A stretch of DNA of 64,000 nucleotides from CATQHQ01 sp965243805 (GTDB lineage Bacteria; Gemmatimonadota; Gemmatimonadetes; Longimicrobiales; Gaopeijiaceae): assembly GCA_965243805.1 (NCBI GenBank), contig OZ251577.1:3720001-3784000 (forward strand). The letters run 5' to 3'. Positions 25,858 through 33,355 of the stretch are shown in pieces. Both the position numbers and the translations under genes were made by a program. Below the pieces are notes generated by a model. That model ran no database searches, had not been told where the DNA came from, and saw only the letters and a list, made by a program, of their open reading frames with translations. Positions within the stretch are counted from its first letter, which is position 1. Every line of letters begins with the position of its first letter.

Positions 25858-25950
25858 TTATGCCTTGCTAGTCGTCGGTCGTCGGTCGTGCGGGGCGGAG
25901 TGGTCGGCGTCGCCTATGGAGCCGGTCGTCACGGACTTCGGGGGGGACAT
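25858..25950 (-). pseudogene. Truncated precursor peptide (leader start only)
   Basis: A 30-residue frame starting MSPPKSVTTGSIGDADHSAP behind an AGGAG ribosome-binding site. It matches residues 1-25 of the intact peptide at 30753-30995 and then jumps, after a ~180-bp deletion, into what is downstream intergenic DNA in the other copy. The PxL leader motif and the whole core are gone. The C tract here is only 7 bases. It still precedes the cyclase by one base and may now serve only as a translational lead-in. Confidence 0.75.
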
Positions 25951-26003
25951 GTTTCTCCTGGGTCCTGGTGGGTTGGCGAGTGGTCGCAAGGAGTGTAGAC
26001 GTT

Positions 26004-27392
26004 TCACTGTGGTACGACAAGCCCCGGCGCGCTACGACCGCTGGAAGGGGAGTATGTGACGGTCTTCCGCACTCGCACGTGCAGATGCTCCAGGCCCCGC
26101 TCCGGTAGCGGGCGTCCGAAGGTCGGCGGTGGATCGCCCGAAAGCTGGATGTCGGCGAAGCGCTCGAGCAGAACCTCGACGGCGACTCGGGCTTCCAGTC
26201 GGGCAAGCCGAGCAGCTAGGCAGTGATGGATGCCTCGCCCGAACGCGACGTGACGGTTGTCGGCACGGGTGAAGTCCAGTTCGTCCGGCCGCTCGAACTG
26301 CTCCGGATCGCGGTTGGCGCTGCCGAGGAGCAACGCTATACGGGACCCCGTTGGCACCGGTGTGCCGGCGACCTCGGTGTCCTCGGCGGCCAAGCGGAAG
26401 ACTAACTGCAACGGTGCATCGTGGCGCAAGAACTCTTCGACCGCATCTGCAATAAGATCGGGTTGCTCACGGAGCAGCTGCATCTTCTCCGGGTGGCGCA
26501 GCAGCGCGAGCAGGCCGTTGCCGATGAGGTTCGACGTCGAAGTGTTGCCGACCGAGAGCAGGAAGCGCAACATCGTCACGGTTTCTTGTAGGGCGTTCCG
26601 GTCGTCCCGGCTCCGTGCCGCGATGATCCTGGACACCACGTCGTCCCGAGGATCCGCTTGGCGTTCCTGGACAAGACGGGCGAGGCGACGGTTGAACAGC
26701 ACCACAGTGCGGAGCCAACTGGCGCGCCTCTTCTTCGACTGCTTGGGTCGAGGGGCCAACCCCATGTGCTGCAGGAAGGATGGGCGAAAGCGGTCGCTTC
26801 TTGCCAAGCCTCCGGTCCACTCCTCGAGCAGTGCGAAGTCCTCTTTCGGCCATCCGATCATGCGCCCGACGACCAACACCGGCAACGGCTTGGCAAGCAC
26901 GGAGATGCAATCGAAGGCGCGTCCGTCGCTCTTCTGATCCAGCAACTCGTGTGCCATTGTGCGGATGTGGTCCTCCATCTGGCACATATGTCCAGGCGTG
27001 ACCGCCGAGGAAGCCCAACGACGGCGATGGGTGTGGTCCGGCGGATCGCTGCCACTGAGCGTTGGGGGCTGCCGATCATATCCGGTGGCTGGGCTGCTGC
27101 TGTGGTGCTTGGAGCGCTGGGCAAAGCGCTTGAAGTCGCGCAAGACACGGTCCACGTCTCGGTAGCACGTCACCAGGAAGCCTCCGATCAGCGAGCAGCG
27201 GAGGCACGGCCCTGCCTCGCGCAAGCGACGCAGGGCCGGGTAGGGGTCGTTGAGGTAGCTGGCGCCGAGCGGCCACCACGCGATCCCGTTTCGGCGCTGG
27301 TCCTGGGCCAAGCGGTCGTAGACGTGAGGGAGGACATCGGAGCCCAACGACGACCCCAACGGAACTCCGCTGACCCCAATTGGGTCGGACAT
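26004..27392 (-). CDS. Cytochrome P450 (divergent middle copy)
   Basis: 462 residues. The first ~65 codons are almost identical to the other two P450 genes of this locus, but the rest diverges strongly, which indicates recombination or selective divergence. Haem loop FGRGIHHCLAARLARLEARVA has Cys391 with the normal small residue after it; the I-helix segment is SVGNTST and ExxR lies in EEFLRHD. It has a C-terminal extension of ~20 residues beyond the usual end. It is flanked by the 16-bp direct repeat GGCGAGTGGTCGCAAG (25975-25990 and 27461-27476). Its distinct pocket suggests a second oxidation on the same or a related peptide (inference). Confidence 0.87.
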   Translation of the reverse strand: MSDPIGVSGVPLGSSLGSDVLPHVYDRLAQDQRRNGIAWWPLGASYLNDPYPALRRLREAGPCLRCSLIGGFLVTCYRDVDRVLRDFKRFAQRSKHHSSSPATGYDRQPPTLSGSDPPDHTHRRRWASSAVTPGHMCQMEDHIRTMAHELLDQKSDGRAFDCISVLAKPLPVLVVGRMIGWPKEDFALLEEWTGGLARSDRFRPSFLQHMGLAPRPKQSKKRRASWLRTVVLFNRRLARLVQERQADPRDDVVSRIIAARSRDDRNALQETVTMLRFLLSVGNTSTSNLIGNGLLALLRHPEKMQLLREQPDLIADAVEEFLRHDAPLQLVFRLAAEDTEVAGTPVPTGSRIALLLGSANRDPEQFERPDELDFTRADNRHVAFGRGIHHCLAARLARLEARVAVEVLLERFADIQLSGDPPPTFGRPLPERGLEHLHVRVRKTVTYSPSSGRSAPGLVVPQ

Positions 27393-27480
27393 CGGACTTC
27401 CTCTTGGTCCTTACGGCGAGCAGCTAGCCGTCTCCACAAGCGAATGTGGAGGCTTAGCCTGGCGAGTGGTCGCAAGCAAC
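27393..27480 (-). pseudogene. Cyclase 3'-end scrap ahead of the middle P450
   Basis: About 35 bases (near 27415-27447) match the 3' end and stop of the cyclase genes seen just upstream of the other two P450s, then break off abruptly into a sequence ending in the GGCGAGTGGTCGCAAG repeat. This indicates the middle P450 once had its own peptide-cyclase pair that was deleted. Confidence 0.65.
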
Positions 27481-27492
27481 ATGGGAACTCCT

Positions 27493-28797
27493 CTACGGGC
27501 CCCTTCGCACTCGTATGTGCAGAGACTCCGGTCCCCGCAGCATGACTGTGCGCTCGAACACCGGCGGTCGAGAGTCGTCAAGCTGGACATCGGCGAACCG
27601 CTCCAGAAGGACCTCGAAGGCGACCCGGGCTACCAGCCTGGCAAGCCGAGCGAACATGCAGTGATGAATGCCGCGCCCAAACGTGACATGGCGCTTGTCG
27701 GCGCGGGCGATGTCCAGTTCGTCCGGTCGCTCGAACTGTTCTGGATCGCGGTTGGCCGCGCCCAGGGAGCAGGTCACATGGGAGTCGGCTGCGACCGGAG
27801 TACCGGCGATTTCGGTGTCCTTGGCAACGGTGCGCTGCACCACCTGAACTGGCGCATCGTAGCGCAACAACTCTTCGACCGCGTCGGCAAGGAGCTCGGG
27901 TCGCTCGCGCAGCAACCGCATCTGCTCTGGATGGCGCAACAGCGCCAGCAAGCCCGTGCCGATGAGGTCCTTTGTCGACCCGTCGCCCACACCGAGCACC
28001 TGGCGCAACATGACCCCAGTCTCTTCTTGGGTGAGCCAGTCGCCTTGGCTGTCCACTTCGACCAACCTGGACACCACATCGTCCCGGGGCTCGGATCGGC
28101 GTTCCTCCACGAGGTGAGCGATGCGACGGGTGAAGAGCAGGTGCGCACGGATCCGCTGGCGGAGATGCTCCTTCGATGGCCTGGACCCACGGAGCCAGCC
28201 CATCCGTTCTACGTACCTCCCCGGATTGGAGAGACGGTTTTCGATCCACTTCTTGAAGAGTCCCATGTCGTCCGCAGACAACCCGATCATCCGCCCGATG
28301 ATCAGCACGGGCAACGGCTTGGCAAGAACGGACATCCATTCGACGATGTCCTGGTCGGCAACCCGGTCCAGCAGCTTGTGCGCCGTTGCTCGGGTGTACT
28401 CCTCCATCAGTGCCATTCGCCCAGGTGTGAACGCCCGCCTGGCAAAGCGTTGCAGACGCGTGTGCTCCGGCGGGTCGGAGGTAAGGAGCGACGGGACCGT
28501 GGCTGGCGGTCGCCCATGGCTAAGGCTAAACACCTTGTAATCGCGCAGAACACGGTCCACGTCTCGGTAGCGTGTCACTAGGACGCCCCCGGTCAGCGAG
28601 CAGCGGAGGCACGGCCCTGCCTCGCGCAAGCGACGAAGGTCCGGGTAGGGGTCGTTAAGGTAGCTGGCGCCGAGCGGCCACCACGCGATCCCGTTTCGGC
28701 GCTGGTCCTGGGCCAAGCGGTCGTAGACGTGCGGGAGGACATCGGAGTCCAACGACGACCCCAACGGAACTCCGCTGACCCCAACTAGGTCGGACAT
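27493..28797 (-). CDS. Cytochrome P450 (cassette A)
   Basis: 434 residues, near-identical over its whole length to the cassette B P450. Haem loop FGRGIHHCMFARLARL with Cys380, I-helix GVGDGST, ExxR in EELLRYD. Differences are scattered substitutions plus a two-residue insertion after the YKVFSLSHGRP region. The start is 18 bp past the original stop of the broken cyclase and preceded by AAGAGGAGT. Both copies keep intact frames and motifs, so both appear to be under selection. Confidence 0.88.
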   Translation of the reverse strand: MSDLVGVSGVPLGSSLDSDVLPHVYDRLAQDQRRNGIAWWPLGASYLNDPYPDLRRLREAGPCLRCSLTGGVLVTRYRDVDRVLRDYKVFSLSHGRPPATVPSLLTSDPPEHTRLQRFARRAFTPGRMALMEEYTRATAHKLLDRVADQDIVEWMSVLAKPLPVLIIGRMIGLSADDMGLFKKWIENRLSNPGRYVERMGWLRGSRPSKEHLRQRIRAHLLFTRRIAHLVEERRSEPRDDVVSRLVEVDSQGDWLTQEETGVMLRQVLGVGDGSTKDLIGTGLLALLRHPEQMRLLRERPELLADAVEELLRYDAPVQVVQRTVAKDTEIAGTPVAADSHVTCSLGAANRDPEQFERPDELDIARADKRHVTFGRGIHHCMFARLARLVARVAFEVLLERFADVQLDDSRPPVFERTVMLRGPESLHIRVRRGP

Positions 28798-28814
28798 CGG
28801 ACTCCTCTTGGTCC

Positions 28815-30702
28815 TTACGGCGAGCAGCTAGCCGTCTCCACAAAGCGAATGAACCGGCCCGTGTTGATGGCACGGTTGAAGCCCCAAGGTAGGAATTCCG
28901 AGTCCGGATGGCCGTGCTGCGAGAGCGGAGTCTGGCTCGGCCACGTGTCCAGCACTCCCAGCAGGCGGTCCAGGTCGAGGCGTTCGGCCACGGCAGAGTC
29001 GGTGCGCCATTCCTCAATCTCCTCGCGAAGCCGGGGCAGGTCGTGGGCAAGGCGGAAGTGCCAGTCGGCGGCTTGGAGGCCCCGGCGCCTCTCCCAGAGG
29101 ATCTCGTCGGGCAGGCGGCCGTCCATGAGCAAGCGGACCAACCGTCGGCTGCAGCCGTCGCGGTAATACAGCTCGTCTGGCAGGCCCAGGCACCAGAGGG
29201 CCAGCCGCCGGTTTGCGAGCGGAGAGCATCTTCAGCTGTCCTTCAAGGCGCGACCTAGGACGTTGCCAATGCGGGTCGAAGCCGTGCTCGCGCGCCCGCT
29301 GGTCAACGCGCATGTCGCGGGCGAAGTCTGGATGCACGGCGCTGTACGTCGGCCAACCCGAACGGCCACCCCAGCGCTCCTTAATTGCATAAAGAGAACG
29401 CGGCAGGAAAGGTAGGAGCACATGGTGCAATAAGAAGGACTTCTTCGACACCCACCGCGGCAGAAGGGCGGCCTCGGCATTCAGTGCCTCCCAGCGACCG
29501 CGCCGAAACAAGGTCGCGAGCCGCTCGAAGCCCCCATAGCTGACGGTCGCGTTGCCAGACGCTCCGGCCAAGACGACACGCCGCCCGGCCGCCCGCATGC
29601 GGCGCCTGCACTCGTGACCCCAGTACAGGTTTCCCGTGTTGCGTTCCGGCAACTCGTGCAGCTCCATCATCGGCCGCCACAGGTGGTCCCACGGAATGTC
29701 CTGGGCGTGGACGAAGCGCATGTCAAGGGCTGGGTACTTGTCGGCCATCGCGCGCACGAGCGGTCCTTCGTCGCCGTATCGGCGGCCGTTCGTGCGACCA
29801 TCCCATCCCGAGGCGGGGCGGGACGTGAACGAGATCAAAGGCGCGGCGCCGGGCGTTTCGGTCAGCTGTTCAAGAGCGTTGGCGGCAACAGTCGTGGAGT
29901 CCAGGCCGCTGCTCAGCAACATGGCCGGCGGCTCGCAGGCCCGCATCGACTCGGCGACGGCGGCGCGCAGGATTTCTCGGCCGGCCTCCACGTACTCCTC
30001 GGTGCGGCGCATCCGCACGGGCCGCACGTGATCGGCCGTGTTCCAGAACCGTCGGACCCGGTGGGTGCCTGGCTCCGCCTCTACGGTGAGGACTTCGCCG
30101 CAACCCAGTGCCTGCACGCCTTCGAAATATGTTGAGCGCACGTCGAGGGAGTCGAGGATCAGGCTGCTTGCCAAGTGGGCGTCGTTGAGGCGGCGCGGGA
30201 TGCCGCTGCCCGCATGGACCCCTCGCGGTGCGCTGGCTACGACGGCTGCCTGCGGCGTGACCGTGAAGTAGAGCGGCGGCGACGAAAGCGGCGAGCAGAG
30301 CGCCGTGAGGACTCGTCGGCCTCCGTCCCAGACGATGACTGTGAACTCGCCCTCGGCACGGGCGGCCGCCGCCTCGCCCCATCGCTGCCAAGCCCGAGCA
30401 AAGAGGTCGGAGTCGGCCAAGCACCGAGCCCGTCGCGGCGCCACATCCAGTGCACGGGCCAACTCGTCCCGGTGATGCAGCATTCCATGAAACGCCACCA
30501 GCTGGCCGTTTTCGCACTCGACGATGTATCGGTCGAAGGCGTCTTCTGGAGTGAAGGGTGCGGATACGACTCGCGCCAAGCCCGTCGGCCCCTGTCGCCT
30601 GACTACGCTCTTGTCGCCGAACCCTTGTAGGGCAGCCGACATCTCCGCGATCGACTCTGGGGGTCGACCGTCACGCATGAACACGGCCGCGACGGCAGAC
30701 AC
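28815..30702 (-). pseudogene. Asparagine-synthetase-like cyclase, broken copy
   Basis: Aligned with the intact copy, this gene is near-identical through the glutaminase-like domain and the SSGLDST loop. At 29219/29220 74 bp are missing (equivalent to 24300-24373). 74 is not a multiple of three, so the frame shifts at MLSA and runs into arginine/proline-rich nonsense ending at 29014. The original frame resumes unharmed to a stop at 28815. The lost segment encodes the conserved FHDVAYRDPLA region of the synthetase domain. Unless the truncated 562-residue product retains some role, activity must come from the second copy. Confidence 0.85.
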
Positions 30703-30752
30703 CTTTATACCTACCTACCTAGTCGTCGGTCGTCGGATGTGCCCGGCTCGGC
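30703..30752 (-). repeat. Microsatellite spacer between precursor and cyclase
   Basis: Contains GTCGTCGGTCGTCGG and a CTAC x3 run (plus strand) between the precursor stop and the cyclase GTG. The B cassette keeps only the first. Confidence 0.6.
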
Positions 30753-30995
30753 CTACGACCCTGTGTAGCCCGGGGTGCCCGGGCAGCTGGTGTTCGAGAA
30801 GGCACAGGGGGAGCCGCACGGGTTGGCGAACGAGTCTGGCCCCATGTTATCGTGGCCGAGGACCACCTCACGACCCCACGATGCCAGCCGGGGCGCGGCC
30901 CACGGCCTGCGCGGCGGCTGCGGGGCGGAGTGGTCGGCGTCGCCTATGGAGCCGGCCGTCACGGAAATTCGGGGGGGGGGGGGGGGGGGGGACAT
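30753..30995 (-). CDS. Putative lasso-type RiPP precursor peptide
   Basis: 80 residues from ATG 30995 behind ACAGGAGAAACC. An N-terminal poly-Pro run is encoded by the C21 tract. Residues 32-41 read WAAPRLASWG, matching the lasso leader consensus Y-x2-P-x-L-x3-G with Trp for Tyr. Five residues later a core would start at Gly47 with Asp54 at core position 8, right for a Gly1-Asp8 macrolactam ring, followed by a 26-residue tail with Cys60, Cys64 and Cys71 and ending GTPGYTGS. The usual Thr two before the core is Val. The frame is supported by the truncated copy at 25858-25950: C tract lengths differ (21 versus 7), yet a compensating indel keeps both in frame. Immediately upstream of the cyclase gene. 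Confidence 0.65.
   Translation of the reverse strand: MSPPPPPPRISVTAGSIGDADHSAPQPPRRPWAAPRLASWGREVVLGHDNMGPDSFANPCGSPCAFSNTSCPGTPGYTGS
30971..30991. repeat. 21-base G/C homopolymer in precursor codons 2-9
   Basis: Uninterrupted run of 21 G on the plus strand, i.e. C on the coding strand, starting in the second codon of the precursor. The paralogous site has 7. Length change by one or two bases would shift the frame, so it could be a phase-variable switch or a sequencing uncertainty. Confidence 0.9.
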
Positions 30996-31157
30996 GGTTT
31001 CTCCTGTGTCTTGGTGGGTTGGTAAAGCCAAGCTAGCTAGCTAAGCTAGGAACAAACCGGCGAACGAGCAAGAAGGCGTGGCGTGCGGCCCGTGCGGCTT
31101 GCTCCGACCTACTGCCCCTTGACTCCACCGCCTAGACGCCGACCTTCAACAGTAGCC
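30996..31157 (-). promoter_or_regulatory. Leader region of the peptide locus
   Basis: 162 bp between tRNA-Arg and the precursor gene, reading leftward. It has AGCT tetranucleotide repeats at about 31031-31050. TTGCTC, a 17-bp spacer and TAGCTT form a weak promoter candidate near 31045-31075. No other promoter is evident for the following six genes and gene remnants, so this probably drives the array. Confidence 0.35.
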
Positions 31158-31231
31158 GTCCCCGTAGCTCAGGCGGATAGAGCGACTGCCTCCTAAGCAG
31201 TAGGCCCCAGGTTCGAGTCCTGGCGGGGACA
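31158..31231 (+). tRNA. tRNA-Arg (anticodon CCT)
   Basis: Complete cloverleaf: acceptor GTCCCCG / CGGGGAC, D arm GCTC..GAGC, anticodon stem ACTGC/GCAGT with loop CTCCTAA, T arm CCAGG-TTCGAGT-CCTGG, discriminator A. CCA is not encoded. Confidence 0.95.
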
Positions 31232-31283
31232 CTTAACTCTCCTGGCGGGGACACTCATTCGAGTCCTGGCGAGAGCGCGTCCG
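31232..31283 (+). repeat. Partial copies of the tRNA-Arg 3' end
   Basis: Just past the tRNA, TCCTGGCGGGGACAC recurs at about 31249-31263 and TTCGAGTCCTGGCG at about 31268-31281. These are tandem fragments of the T-arm/acceptor end, as left by slippage or by site-specific integration and excision. The second fragment is used, in antisense, as the last codons and stop of the DUF368 gene. Confidence 0.7.
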
Positions 31284-32610
31284 CCTGCTTCCGTCTCCGC
31301 CCCACCGCCTCCAAGGCGAGCACGGCCCCTGCCCCGACGACGAAGAGCAGGACTGTCGCGCCAAGGGCCGGGTCGGCAACGCCGGGCCAAGCCAGCACCT
31401 CGTGGCCGTCCGCGCCGTGCTCTACGAAGGGCCAGAGCTTCCGCAGCGACCCGGCCATCAGGCCCACGAGCACCGCCAACGTTCCCTCGCGCCAGCGGTC
31501 GAAGAGCCAGCGCAGTGCCCGGGCGAAGGTGAGCAGCCCGGTTCCCATGGCGGCGACCATGGTGGCCACCACCAGCGCCGACTCCGGGTCTCCCCCGGCC
31601 AACGTGGCCTTGAGGGCGTGGGTCACGTAGTGGTAAAGGCCCAGCAGGAGGAGCACGAAGGCGCCGGAGACACCAGGCAAGGTCATCGCCGAGATCGCCA
31701 GCAGGCCAGCCGCGAACACGAGAGCCAGGCTCGGGTTCCGGCCGCCGCGAGTGGCGTCGGGCTGGGAGACGGAGGCGCCCGGAATGGGACTCTGCTCCAC
31801 CCTCTGGATCGAACCCGACGCCGCGTTGCCGGCCGCGCCGGCCATTCGGGCCACCACCTCCAGCTGGATCGAGGTCGAGCCCGCCGGAACCGTCACCGAA
31901 GAGGCCGGCCCGTACGCCACTTCGACGCTGTGGGCCTGCGGCGCGACCAGCGTCACATTGCCGGGAGTGAGGTGCGCGTCCTGGGCGACTGGCTCGTCGA
32001 AGTGGAGTGCCACCGTCCCTCGGGCGTTCCCCGCCGTGCGCTCCGGCAGACCCACGAACCAAGCGGTGGACAGCGCGGAGATCGACCCCATGGCCAGCAG
32101 CGCGGGCCGCCACCGGTCGATCTGACGGGCGGGGATGGCGACCGACGCCATGACCAGCCCCAGGAAGAGCCCCCTCATCTGGGCCGGGTAGAGGCTGAGC
32201 AGCGACGGGAGCGTGGCCGCGCCCGCCACCAGCGCGGGGACGAGCCCGACCGCCAGCGACGCCAGCAGCAGCAGCCGGGCCGCGTCGGCGGCCTCCGGGT
32301 CCTTGACCGACGGGGTTGCCGCAGCCTCCTGGTCTGCCGCCGACGGGATTGCCGGGTCCGCCGGTTCGGCCGGGTTAGTCGGTTCGGTCGGGCGTCGCGC
32401 CTGTTCCCGAACACGGTGCCAGAACGAACGGGAGCGCAGGCGGCGCAGCATCGCACCGCCGATCCCGCTCACGGCGTCCACCAAGCAGGCGTAGATGCCC
32501 AGCACCAGCGCCATCGTGCCGCCGGAGACGCCGGGCACAGCATCCGACAGGCCCATGCAGACTCCCCGCAGGGCGATGCCGGCCCATCGCCTCACAGCCG
32601 CAGCTTCCAC
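31255..32610 (-). CDS. DUF368 polytopic membrane protein (PopT-type polyprenyl-phosphate translocase)
   Basis: 451 residues. DUF368 proteins have been shown to recycle undecaprenyl phosphate across the inner membrane. The two family PGxSG motifs are present: VPGVSGG near residue 26 and LPGVSGAF near 311, within about eight to ten hydrophobic helices. Between them is an unusual ~100-residue non-hydrophobic insert (about 189-292) with beta-strand-like sequence (VALHFDEPVAQDAHLTPGNV). A second low-complexity loop, rich in PT/PA/PE repeats, lies at 73-108. Overlaps the surE stop by 19 bp. The final five codons lie in the duplicated tRNA fragment. Confidence 0.8.
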   Translation of the reverse strand: MEAAAVRRWAGIALRGVCMGLSDAVPGVSGGTMALVLGIYACLVDAVSGIGGAMLRRLRSRSFWHRVREQARRPTEPTNPAEPADPAIPSAADQEAAATPSVKDPEAADAARLLLLASLAVGLVPALVAGAATLPSLLSLYPAQMRGLFLGLVMASVAIPARQIDRWRPALLAMGSISALSTAWFVGLPERTAGNARGTVALHFDEPVAQDAHLTPGNVTLVAPQAHSVEVAYGPASSVTVPAGSTSIQLEVVARMAGAAGNAASGSIQRVEQSPIPGASVSQPDATRGGRNPSLALVFAAGLLAISAMTLPGVSGAFVLLLLGLYHYVTHALKATLAGGDPESALVVATMVAAMGTGLLTFARALRWLFDRWREGTLAVLVGLMAGSLRKLWPFVEHGADGHEVLAWPGVADPALGATVLLFVVGAGAVLALEAVGRRRKQADALSPGLE

Positions 32611-33338
32611 TCGCGCACGGCCTCCAGACGCGGGTAGCTGGTCAGGTCCAGGTGGAGGGGCGTCACCGACACGTAGCCGTCTCGGATCGCCCGGTAGTCG
32701 CAGTCGGGTCCGCCCTTCCAGCTGGTGATGCCGCCGCCGATCCAGAAGTACTCGCGGCCCGAAGGATCGTGGGCACGGGTGATCTCGCCCGAGTAGCGGC
32801 GACGGCCCAAGGTGGTCACCCGGACGCCCCGGATCTGCGACGGCGGTATGGGCGGCAGGTTCACATTCAGCAACTCGTGCTCCGGGATGCCCTTGGCGGC
32901 GATCTGGCCTAGCAGGCGCGACACCGGCTGCTGCCAGCCTTCCAGCTCCTCCACCTTACGGCCTACGTAGGAGACGGCTACTGCGGGGATGCCCATGATC
33001 GTGGCCTCCATCGCGGCCGCCACCGTCCCCGAGTAGAGCACATCTTCCCCCAGGTTGGCGCCGTTGTTGATCCCGGACACGCACAGGTCCGGGCGCTCGT
33101 CGAGAAGCTCGTTCACCGCCAGGATCACGCAGTCGGTGGGCGTGCCGTCGACGATCGTGGTTCCATCGGGCGCTCGCCGCTTCCGCAGGGGGTTGTGAAG
33201 GGTGAGGGCGTTGCTGGATGCGCTGCGCTCCCGGTCCGGAGCCACCACGTCCACGGAGCCGATGGCGTGGGCGGCTTCGGCCAGGATCCGGATGCCGGGA
33301 GAGAGGTAGCCGTCGTCGTTGGTGCAGAGGATGCGCAC
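32592..33338 (-). CDS. surE: 5'/3'-nucleotidase SurE
   Basis: 248-residue metal-dependent phosphatase of nucleoside monophosphates, a stationary-phase survival factor. The N-terminus carries the metal-binding TNDDGYLSPGI, followed by APDRERSASSNALT, TPTDCV, and SGINNGANLGEDVLYSGTVAAAMEA, all diagnostic. Length is normal. Start is 17 bp after the merR stop, so it is the next gene in the der-plsY-gpsA-merR run. Confidence 0.95.
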   Translation of the reverse strand: MRILCTNDDGYLSPGIRILAEAAHAIGSVDVVAPDRERSASSNALTLHNPLRKRRAPDGTTIVDGTPTDCVILAVNELLDERPDLCVSGINNGANLGEDVLYSGTVAAAMEATIMGIPAVAVSYVGRKVEELEGWQQPVSRLLGQIAAKGIPEHELLNVNLPPIPPSQIRGVRVTTLGRRRYSGEITRAHDPSGREYFWIGGGITSWKGGPDCDYRAIRDGYVSVTPLHLDLTSYPRLEAVREWKLRL

Positions 33339-33355
33339 TCGTCTTCGAGCCTCCG

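Noticed and set aside
25868..26206. 112-residue minus-strand open frame overlapping the end of the middle P450
   Set aside because: Different frame from the truncated precursor; mostly antisense-like Arg/Pro/Ser sequence, and the homologous frame is the one starting at 25950.
30971..30991. Treating the G21 tract purely as an assembly artefact
   Set aside because: A shorter tract exists at the paralogous site in the same frame, so a C tract is real; only its exact length is doubtful.
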